Positions 1 to 5,521 of a stretch of 10,939 nt of DNA are shown piece by piece (position 1 is the first letter of the stretch; each line of letters starts with the position of its first letter). This stretch comes from Ruminiclostridium sp. GTDB lineage: Bacteria > Bacillota_A > Clostridia > Oscillospirales > Ruminococcaceae. The position numbers were made by a program, and so were the translations under genes. Below the pieces are notes generated by a model, which worked only from the letters and a program-made list of their open reading frames with translations, was not told where the DNA came from and did no database searches. Where the stretch lies: positions 1-10,939 of the forward strand of contig JAFZOA010000288.1 of NCBI GenBank assembly GCA_017550775.1, read 5' to 3'.

Positions 1-1
1 C

Positions 2-511
2 GACAACCTGCTGAAACAAATTTACGGTGATTTTCAGCACTCGTCTGAGCGAGCTGTCCTTCTTGACATCAACGGCAGGGCATACGCGTGTAGCTCGGGT
101 TACCTGTGGGAAAGCTTTGTAAGCGCATATGAGAGCGTTTTCGAGGATGATTACGCAGACAGACTTATTGCAGATATGCCTTGTGTTTATCATTACGGTA
201 AGGAACTGTATTACAGCGGAGTGACGAGCACGCTTCGTGTGATGTTATATCCGGAATACACAGTTCTGAAAAACACCAACGACGAGATAGTTATCCGTGA
301 AATATGCTATCTGCTCATCTGTAATGCCGCCGGGAGCTTCTACCTCAATGATGTAGTTGTACTTTCCGAGTTTGCTGCCCTCGGGACGATCATGTATAGT
401 GACAAGTTCAAGCCCCGCGTTATGTATCTCTACTATGATATCGTCTATCAAGTTCGCTTCACAGGTCGCGGCGAATACGGCATTCGTGCCGCCTGTAACA
501 CGCTCCTTTGA
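2..511 (+). CDS. 3' end of an unrecognised protein gene, overlapping the convergent gene
   Basis: The plus frame is open from the left edge to a TGA at 509-511, giving about 169 residues with no start in view. I do not recognise the family. The first 80 or so residues look like real protein: mixed hydrophobic and acidic content, segments such as LLDINGRAYACSSGYLW and YADRLIADMPCVYHYG, and plausible codon use. From position 245 on, the frame lies codon-for-codon antisense to the end of the prephenate dehydratase-like gene, and its residues become hydrophobic and unconvincing. Either the gene truly overlaps its neighbour by 267 bp, or its original stop was lost by mutation or frameshift near 240-300 and the tail is read-through. 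The other two plus frames have stops at 267-269 and 298-300, so a single-base indel would end the protein there. No terminator is visible between the two genes. I am fairly sure of a coding segment to about 240 and unsure of the end. Confidence 0.45.
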   Translation, partial: DNLLKQIYGDFQHSSERAVLLDINGRAYACSSGYLWESFVSAYESVFEDDYADRLIADMPCVYHYGKELYYSGVTSTLRVMLYPEYTVLKNTNDEIVIREICYLLICNAAGSFYLNDVVVLSEFAALGTIMYSDKFKPRVMYLYYDIVYQVRFTGRGEYGIRAACNTLL

Positions 512-1162
512 CAGCACATAGAAGCGCGTTTTGTTTGCGTCTGTAATCTGGACATTCTCGGCAAGCACTTCAAGTCCGTACAGACCGGCGGCTCCGGGAG
601 CTGCGACTGCTGCTATCGACTTGTCCTGCTGTTCGGCAACATAGGCGGCTGCGGCGGCCGTGCTTCCCATTTCCTCGGTGACGGCATCCGGCATATTTTC
701 CTTTCGCCACTGCTCTGACTGTTTTATGCCCTGTGCGTGGGAGCAGACTGTCTTGATGTCCGCAATCGTCGCGCCGGGAACTCCAATAAGCGTCTGGCTT
801 ATCGGCAGAATTACTTCACCCACCACATAAACATCATCACGGCTCAGGAACGCGTCAACACAGTTCGTTACCGCGCCGCCGATGGTGTTTTCCTGAGGTA
901 TCACGGCGTAATCGGATATTCCAGCTGCCGCATCCTCGATAGCCTCGTCAACGGTACCCTTCGGAATGAAGCTGCCTCCGGAAATAAAGAAGAATTTCGC
1001 TGCTTCCTCGGTGTATGTACCCTCTGGACCGAGATAGCTTACAGAAGCATTATCTTTGATCATCGGCCCGACCGGAGCCGCAGAGTTTCCGGAGTTTCCG
1101 CAGGACGCCAGCATAAGCACGGCAGTCATTACTGCTAGGAATAAAGATCTTGTTTTTCTCAT
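245..1162 (-). CDS. Prephenate dehydratase-like lipoprotein (PDT plus divergent ACT-like domain)
   Basis: This 305-aa protein carries a PDT domain, which in PheA converts prephenate to phenylpyruvate in phenylalanine synthesis. Family motifs are present: YLGPEGTYTEEAA (43-55), IPQENTIGGAV (88-98), SHAQGIKQ (141-148), GSTAAAAA (166-173) and NKTRFYVL (210-217), whose TRF threonine is the catalytic residue in the family. Residues about 228-300 resemble an ACT regulatory domain, with IHDRP where PheA proteins have ESRP and VVGVFQ where they have LGSYP. The N-terminus is unlike cytosolic PheA: a basic start (R2, K3, R5), a hydrophobic stretch (7-18) and a lipobox LASC with Cys21, followed by a Ser/Asn/Gly linker. 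This predicts a membrane-anchored exported lipoprotein. The start is supported by AAAGGAG 7 nt upstream. The gene follows the methyltransferase-STAS gene but is separated from it by a terminator hairpin. The PDT fold is related to type II periplasmic binding proteins, so a binding role is an alternative to catalysis. Confidence 0.88.
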   Translation of the reverse strand: MRKTRSLFLAVMTAVLMLASCGNSGNSAAPVGPMIKDNASVSYLGPEGTYTEEAAKFFFISGGSFIPKGTVDEAIEDAAAGISDYAVIPQENTIGGAVTNCVDAFLSRDDVYVVGEVILPISQTLIGVPGATIADIKTVCSHAQGIKQSEQWRKENMPDAVTEEMGSTAAAAAYVAEQQDKSIAAVAAPGAAGLYGLEVLAENVQITDANKTRFYVLSKERVTGGTNAVFAATCEANLIDDIIVEIHNAGLELVTIHDRPEGSKLGKYNYIIEVEAPGGITDEQIAYFTDNYLVVGVFQNCVFRI

Positions 1163-1197
1163 TTACGATCTCCTTTAAGCATTTGTTCTACTGCTGT

Positions 1198-1242
1198 AAA
1201 AAACACGAGAACGGCGGCAAGGTTATCACGAATGCCGCCGTT
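1198..1242 (-). terminator. Hairpin terminator after the methyltransferase-STAS gene
   Basis: A perfect 10-bp GC-rich inverted repeat (AACGGCGGCA at 1210-1219, TGCCGCCGTT at 1233-1242) has a 13-nt loop. It sits 11 bp past the stop codon of the minus-strand gene ending at 1254. On the minus strand a run of six T follows after 6 nt (1203-1198). On the plus strand six T follow after 4 nt (1247-1252), so the element could work both ways. The gap between stem and T-run is longer than ideal, so some read-through into the downstream lipoprotein gene is likely. Confidence 0.6.
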
Positions 1243-1253
1243 ATGCTTTTTTA

Positions 1254-2522
1254 TCAGCAGAAAATAGTATCGAATCCCGTAGTCTCGATGATGTCCTTTA
1301 TCGTGTCGTTCATGTTGATAAGGCTGAAATCCTTGCCGTCGGCAACCGACTTTCTCATTATCATAAGCACGCGAAGTCCTGCGGACGATATGTATTCAAG
1401 CTCCTTCATATCAACGCTTATGCTTGTTATTTTTCCCTTTGCCGCAGCGTCTTTATACAGCGCGAGAAGTCCCGGCGATGTAATGGTATCGAGACGGCCT
1501 GTGAGCGCTACGCTGAGAGTGTCGTCGGAAAGCTTTACATCTGCCTTGAAATTTTTCTCCTCGCACTCAAACTTTTCGACGCTGCCGGGCTTTGCGGTCA
1601 TAACCCAGAAATTGCAGGAACCAATAGCCTCGGTAGCTTTTTCTCTGATGTCCTCGGGGAAGTGCGCAAAGGCACCGAGAGATTCCGGCATATATTTTTT
1701 CAAGGGCACAAGTTCAAGATCAAAGCCCATATCGGACACAAACTTCTTTATCTTCTCCTTGTCCTTGCCGAAGAATGAATTGTTTGCAAGTGTTGTCTTT
1801 GATACGATACCCGCGACGACACGCGCGATCTGGTCGCTCTTTTCGGTGGGCATATCCGCAAGAACAACTCTCAGGGCTTTTGCCTGTGAATCGTCAAGGT
1901 CGTTGTCGAGCGTGACCCATTTTCCTCCGAATTCAAGCAGAAGTTTCCGTATATTCGCGAATACCGTTTCGAGCTCGGACTGCGTGAAATACATAAGCAG
2001 TCCCTCAGTGGTGATATGAAGTTCGCCTTCCGCTCCTTCAAGAGCCCTTCTTAAGGAAGCGTAATTCGTTGCGTCAACGCTGCAGTATGTTATGTTTTCA
2101 TGTTCTCCGATGACCTGTGCGACAGCGGGGCGTACCGCGTCGATAACAGCGGGAAGATCACAGCCGAAATATCTTATCCCGCTTTTTGAAAGCTTTATTC
2201 CTCTCGCGGTATAGCCGCAGGGCAGATCGAGCACCTGCTTTACGCCCGAGCCGATGATAAAGTTATTCGACGAGAAAAACCGGGATTCCACCAATGCCGC
2301 CAGGACCGGCAGAGCCAGTGTAAATGCTTCACGGACATCCGGAGGGATATTGTCGGCTCCCGCTCTGAAATCCGCCTGGAGCTCACTGAATCCGAGAGCT
2401 TTGCGCAGGTCGTCGGAGTCTTTGTCTCCGAGCTTCGCTATCTGCATCATACACGCCTGGGCGGTGCTGTACACGGGGTTGACTTCTTCTCTGAGCTTTT
2501 CGATGTTAAGTTCTTCAGACAT
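1254..2522 (-). CDS. LCM-family SAM methyltransferase fused to a C-terminal STAS domain
   Basis: The 422-aa protein has two parts. Residues about 1-315 match the leucine carboxyl methyltransferase family: the SAM-binding motif VLDLPCGYTARGI (97-109), the acidic motif GCDLPAVID (120-128), VDAT (149-152) and the family signature TEGLLMYF (172-179). Residues about 325-422 form a STAS domain, as in SpoIIAA/RsbV anti-sigma-factor antagonists, with SVDMKELEYISSAGLRVLM (369-387). Ser380 in SSAGL lines up with the serine phosphorylated in that family. The methyl acceptor cannot be told from sequence; this family includes protein-carboxyl and small-molecule methyltransferases. I chose the ATG at 2520-2522 because AAAGGAGA lies 7 nt upstream; an in-frame TTG at 2555 would add 11 residues but has no ribosome site. 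A near-consensus promoter precedes it and a hairpin terminator follows. The STAS part makes it a plausible target of the SpoIIE-type phosphatase at 7408-9141, which is inference. Confidence 0.87.
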   Translation of the reverse strand: MSEELNIEKLREEVNPVYSTAQACMMQIAKLGDKDSDDLRKALGFSELQADFRAGADNIPPDVREAFTLALPVLAALVESRFFSSNNFIIGSGVKQVLDLPCGYTARGIKLSKSGIRYFGCDLPAVIDAVRPAVAQVIGEHENITYCSVDATNYASLRRALEGAEGELHITTEGLLMYFTQSELETVFANIRKLLLEFGGKWVTLDNDLDDSQAKALRVVLADMPTEKSDQIARVVAGIVSKTTLANNSFFGKDKEKIKKFVSDMGFDLELVPLKKYMPESLGAFAHFPEDIREKATEAIGSCNFWVMTAKPGSVEKFECEEKNFKADVKLSDDTLSVALTGRLDTITSPGLLALYKDAAAKGKITSISVDMKELEYISSAGLRVLMIMRKSVADGKDFSLINMNDTIKDIIETTGFDTIFC

Positions 2523-2528
2523 GTTTAT

Positions 2529-2536
2529 TCTCCTTT
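2529..2536 (-). promoter_or_regulatory. Ribosome binding site fixing the methyltransferase-STAS start
   Basis: On the minus strand AAAGGAGA lies 7 nt before the ATG at 2522. This favours the 422-aa product over the TTG start at 2555. A small CTTGC/GCAAG hairpin (about 2541-2556) sits just upstream in the leader. Confidence 0.8.
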
Positions 2537-2581
2537 GATCCTTGCTTTTCGGCAAGCGTTTAGGGTTTTATATCATTTCCC

Positions 2582-2610
2582 ATTATACCATATTTTCAGC
2601 GGATATTCAA
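2582..2610 (-). promoter_or_regulatory. Vegetative promoter of the methyltransferase-STAS gene
   Basis: On the minus strand, TTGAAT (2610-2605), a 17-nt spacer and a perfect TATAAT (2587-2582) form a strong sigma-A-type promoter. The leader to the ATG at 2522 is about 50 nt. The gene is therefore transcribed independently of the broken gene upstream. Confidence 0.85.
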
Positions 2611-2658
2611 GTCTTTTCGGGTAATTGCTCTGTTCCGGAGCATATCCGACGATCATCG

Positions 2659-3223
2659 TTATTTCAGTTCTATCAGAGGCAGGTGCTTTTCCTTCATTTC
2701 ACCGAGCTTCACGGAGATATTCTCTTCCTTGAGGACATCAAGAAAAGCGTTCAGATATTCCGTTTTTCTGTTGACCTGCTGGAAGTTCACGAAAAGCTTA
2801 TCGTTGACCGAGTTTATTTCGATCATCAGGTGACCGTCCGTGATCGTATGTACTGACTCGATGTATCCAGAATAATGCTCCGCTGGCGCCGCAGATACTG
2901 TGGCTGAAATTGAAGTACAGGTCATTGTTTTCATAGGTTATCGAAAAAAGATGTCCGTTTGTTTCCGCATTTCCGAGAACGATGCGCTTTTTCGGCTCCG
3001 GAGAGGCCGTTACAGGCTTGTCGTTGGGTTCAAGCAGGTAACCGCCGGTCTCGTCCACACGCACTTTTATGTTGAAATAAGGAAATCTCGTGAAGGCTTT
3101 TTCCGCTGCCTTTCTGAGCAGCTCAATATCCGGCGCTTCAGTCAGAGTCACTTTTATTTTCACGGTAAATGAAAAATTCTTTGAACACTCATAAAGAGCA
3201 TAGCTGTCGTAGTTGTATTTCAT
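2659..3223 (-). pseudogene. Remnant of a condensation/alcohol-acetyltransferase-like gene
   Basis: The start at 3223 (GAGG 8 nt upstream) opens a frame to 2798 whose first ~125 residues look like the N-terminus of a condensation-domain or alcohol acetyltransferase-like protein: YALYECSKNFSFTVKIKV, LRKAAEKAFTRFPYFNIKV, then NFSHSICGASGALFWI, which resembles the HxxxDG active-site motif with H kept and D replaced by G. After about 2860 that frame turns to nonsense (HRVSTYDHGRSPDD), while a different minus frame reads GYIESVHTITDGHLMIEIN, DKLFVNFQQ and EYLNAFLDVLKEE down to a TAA at 2659. This second piece looks like the C-terminus of the same kind of protein. Only about 185 codons remain, against roughly 400-450 usual for such proteins, so I infer an internal deletion whose junction also shifts the frame. 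Assignment to this superfamily rests on fold-like motifs and is moderate. Its promoter (3266-3293) still looks intact. Confidence 0.65.
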
Positions 3224-3265
3224 ATATGATACCTCATGTAAAAAGCATAGATTTTTTATATAACT

Positions 3266-3293
3266 ATTTTAGCATTTTTTCAGTAAGTGTCAA
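3266..3293 (-). promoter_or_regulatory. Promoter of the acetyltransferase-like remnant
   Basis: On the minus strand, a perfect TTGACA (3293-3288), a 16-nt spacer and TAAAAT (3271-3266) precede the start at 3223. The spacer lies within an AGCATT (3271-3276) / AATGCT (3292-3297) inverted repeat, which may be incidental to the AT-rich composition. Confidence 0.7.
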
Positions 3294-3389
3294 TGCTTTT
3301 TTTGTGCCTCAAATTGCCCTTTCTGCGGCAAAAGCACCGCGCCGGATAGTATAAAACATACAAAAGAACAAACAATTTTCATTATATGC

Positions 3390-3418
3390 TTGATATTTTA
3401 GCCAAATTGTGGTAATAT
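3390..3418 (+). promoter_or_regulatory. Promoter of the first S41 peptidase copy
   Basis: TTGATA (3390-3395), a 17-nt spacer and TAATAT (3413-3418). The spacer ends in GCCAAATTGTGG, almost the same as GCCAAATCGTGG in the promoter of the second copy. That points to common descent of the two promoters or to a shared control site. The gene-free stretch 3224-3494 holds this promoter, the divergent one at 3266-3293 and the dyad at 3434-3447. Confidence 0.75.
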
Positions 3419-3433
3419 ATAAAACATGGGGAT

Positions 3434-3447
3434 CATGACTGGTCATG
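3434..3447. promoter_or_regulatory. 14-bp dyad just after the transcription start (possible operator)
   Basis: CATGAC-TG-GTCATG is a perfect 6+6 inverted repeat with a 2-nt centre. It starts about 15 nt after the -10 box of the first S41 peptidase promoter. Position and symmetry suit a repressor site; the 2-nt loop is too small for a stable RNA hairpin. It is absent from the second copy's leader. Confidence 0.4.
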
Positions 3448-3494
3448 TCTCTGAATCTATTTTATGAGGGTAAAAAACTCGGGAAGGACATACT

Positions 3495-5294
3495 ATGAAT
3501 AAGAAGCTTAAGAAAAGCGTAAGCGCGGCACTTATCTGTGCGATGCTGCTCACGACCGCAGCGACCGCTCTCAATGTTACGGCGTATGCGGACACGACCA
3601 CCACTGTAAGCACGACGTCATCCAAGACCGATAAGGTGACCTCAAAGAATGTAAACTGGTATATCGAGAGTAAGGAGTCTAAAATCAAGTCTCCGATCTA
3701 TTTCGCGAACGGCACCGATGTTCCTTATCTTGAGATCAGTGATTTTATAGGCGTTATGGCTCAGTACTATGTCGCAAACGGCAATCCGGATTGTAAGTTC
3801 GATGTTGCTACCGATGGCGATACAGTAACTCTCACAAGAGAGAACGGCCATTTCTGCTCGATAGATTTTACCAAAAACAGCATTTTCTTCTCTGATTATA
3901 ACGCGTTCATCAAGCTCAAAACCGATCAGACACTCGTTGACGGTCACAATCTGATCTTAAAGGACGAAAACGGTAAAGACCTCTACCTTAAAACCAACCT
4001 CAAAGCTTCAAACGAGCGTTACGGCAAATACATAACATTGGATCTTGACGCGTATGATATCGACCTTGTAAATGATGACAACGGTTACTATCTCCCCATA
4101 CAGACCCTTAACGATATATTCCTCAAAAATGTGATGAGGAGTATGCTTTACAACGGAAAGTCGGTGTTCATTACGGCTGCGGATGGATCCTCTCTGAGAG
4201 CAAACGGAGAACTTACTCCCCTCGGTAAGCTGTACTACAAGAACAAGCCCAAGAAGTTCAGTAAAGCGCTTACACTTTACAACTACAATGAGCTTTGCTT
4301 TGCGCTCGACCATTTCTACGGTCTGAAAGAACGTCACAACATTTCAAGCTTCAATGACCTTTTCCTCGAAACGGGACTTGCATTTGATCTTCTTTCCCGT
4401 GATCCCGAAAAGATGGACACAGCTGTTTTCAAACTTATAAGCAACTACCTTGACGATCAGCATTCGTCATACGCTATGCCCAGCTATGCTTCCGATTCCG
4501 AACTTACAGCAAAGCTCAGGAAAAAGTACGGCAACGGTCTTAGCTTTGATACATCAAGCGATAACTTAAATGAGTTCCTTGCTGCAAGAGCAAAGTTCTA
4601 TCCCGACGGAGTTCCCGGATATGAAGAAGTCGGTGACACCGCTTTCATCACATTCGACCAGTTCTCTATTGCCGGTCTTGCTTCCGGACTTGATTATTAT
4701 CAGACAGCTCCCGAGAACAATCCTAACGATACTATCGGTATCATGGCTTACTCTGTTCAGCAGATACTCAGAAAGGGAAGCCCCGTCAAGAATGTTGTTC
4801 TTGACCTCTCGTGCAACGGCGGCGGAGCTATTGACACAGCGTGCTATACTGTTGCCGCACTCCTCGGAAAAGCGGACATTAGCCTTGAGGACACACTTAC
4901 AGGCGCTCTTGTAACTACAAGATACTATGCCGACACGAACTTCGAAAAGAAGTTCAACAGCAAGGATCATCTCGCAGGCAAGGGCCTCAACATTTACTGC
5001 CTTACCTCCGACGCAAGCTTCTCCTGCGGCAACCTTGTTCCGAGCGTACTGAAGCAGAGTTCCAACGCATCCCTTATCGGTCAGACAAGCGGCGGTGGTG
5101 CGTGTGCGGTACTTTCTCTCTGCACGGCTACGGGTACGCTCTTCAGAACATCCAGTTCCAATCGTATCAGCTTCCTGAAGAACGGTTCGTTCTATGACGT
5201 TGATGATGGCGCGGCTGTTGATTACGCTCTGAGCAAGAAGGAAAGCTTCTACGACAGAAAGAAGCTCGTTGAGTTCATAGATTCGCTGTTATGA
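3495..5294 (+). CDS. Secreted S41-family peptidase, first tandem copy (intact)
   Basis: The 599-aa protein has a signal peptide (K3, K4, K6, K7, hydrophobic core 9-29, likely cut after TAYA-D at about 32), so it acts outside the membrane. Residues about 60-230 form an unassigned N-terminal domain (NGTDVPYLEISDF at 72-84, repeated in the second copy). The S41 core follows: YLDDQHSSY (318-326) with His323 at the family's DgHt position, VVLDLSCNGGGA (434-445), and SDASFSCGNLV (505-515) with Ser510 as the likely nucleophile. GQTSGGGA (529-536) has Gly where Tsp/CtpA proteases carry the catalytic Lys of GKG, so a Ser-His type active site, as in tricorn-like S41 members, is more likely. No PDZ domain is evident. 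GGAAGGA lies 6 nt before the ATG. It has its own promoter and terminator and a paralogue directly downstream. The substrate is unknown. Confidence 0.85.
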   Translation: MNKKLKKSVSAALICAMLLTTAATALNVTAYADTTTTVSTTSSKTDKVTSKNVNWYIESKESKIKSPIYFANGTDVPYLEISDFIGVMAQYYVANGNPDCKFDVATDGDTVTLTRENGHFCSIDFTKNSIFFSDYNAFIKLKTDQTLVDGHNLILKDENGKDLYLKTNLKASNERYGKYITLDLDAYDIDLVNDDNGYYLPIQTLNDIFLKNVMRSMLYNGKSVFITAADGSSLRANGELTPLGKLYYKNKPKKFSKALTLYNYNELCFALDHFYGLKERHNISSFNDLFLETGLAFDLLSRDPEKMDTAVFKLISNYLDDQHSSYAMPSYASDSELTAKLRKKYGNGLSFDTSSDNLNEFLAARAKFYPDGVPGYEEVGDTAFITFDQFSIAGLASGLDYYQTAPENNPNDTIGIMAYSVQQILRKGSPVKNVVLDLSCNGGGAIDTACYTVAALLGKADISLEDTLTGALVTTRYYADTNFEKKFNSKDHLAGKGLNIYCLTSDASFSCGNLVPSVLKQSSNASLIGQTSGGGACAVLSLCTATGTLFRTSSSNRISFLKNGSFYDVDDGAAVDYALSKKESFYDRKKLVEFIDSLL

Positions 5295-5330
5295 TACGTT
5301 GATTAAAACATAAACGTTGATCCATTAAAT

Positions 5331-5360
5331 AAGCGTCTCTTCTTCGGAGGAGGCGCTTTT
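5331..5360 (+). terminator. Intrinsic terminator after the first S41 peptidase
   Basis: A 12-bp stem (5331-5342 with 5347-5358, two G-U pairs) is closed by a C(TTCG)G tetraloop, with four T at the right edge (5357-5360). It sits 37 bp after the stop codon and separates the two peptidase copies into distinct transcription units. Confidence 0.85.
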
Positions 5361-5422
5361 GTCTGCAAGTCCGCAGAAAGTGTTATAATTGCACAAAACG
5401 ACTCGCAAATTGCTGCTTTCTC

Positions 5423-5451
5423 TTGACAAAAGTGCCAAATCGTGGTATAAT
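5423..5451 (+). promoter_or_regulatory. Promoter of the second S41 peptidase copy
   Basis: Perfect TTGACA (5423-5428), a 17-nt spacer and perfect TATAAT (5446-5451): a full consensus vegetative promoter, stronger on paper than that of the intact first copy. The spacer carries GCCAAATCGTGG, matching the first copy. The gene-free stretch 5295-5521 holds the terminator, this promoter and the hairpin at 5473-5510. Confidence 0.88.
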
Positions 5452-5472
5452 AACACTTGAAGTTTGGAGGAC

Positions 5473-5510
5473 CCCAAGCTCTGAATAACAATTGAAGCAG
5501 AGGCCTTGGG
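5473..5510 (+). promoter_or_regulatory. Leader hairpin touching the ribosome site of the second S41 copy
   Basis: CCCAAG+CTCTG (5473-5483) pairs with CAGAG+CTTGGG (5498-5502, 5505-5510), with a 2-nt GC bulge and a 14-nt loop. The right arm takes up the first GGG of the ribosome-site block GGGAAGGA (5508-5515). It could limit ribosome access. The blocks CTCTGAAT and GGGAAGGA also occur in the first copy's leader (3449-3456, 3481-3488) with nearly the same spacing. Confidence 0.5.
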
Positions 5511-5521
5511 AAGGAATAACT

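Noticed and set aside
737..1138. A 133-codon open frame on the plus strand
   Set aside because: It is antisense to the PDT gene and Arg-rich without motifs.
1150..2019. A 289-codon open frame on the plus strand
   Set aside because: It is antisense to the methyltransferase-STAS gene, is rich in Ser and Phe with no recognisable motif, and has no ribosome site; the minus-strand gene has clear domains and signals.
2626..2661. Short inverted repeats (TGCTC/GAGCA and ACGAT/ATCGT) after the acetyltransferase-like remnant
   Set aside because: The stems are 5 bp with no T-run, which is too weak to support a terminator or operator.
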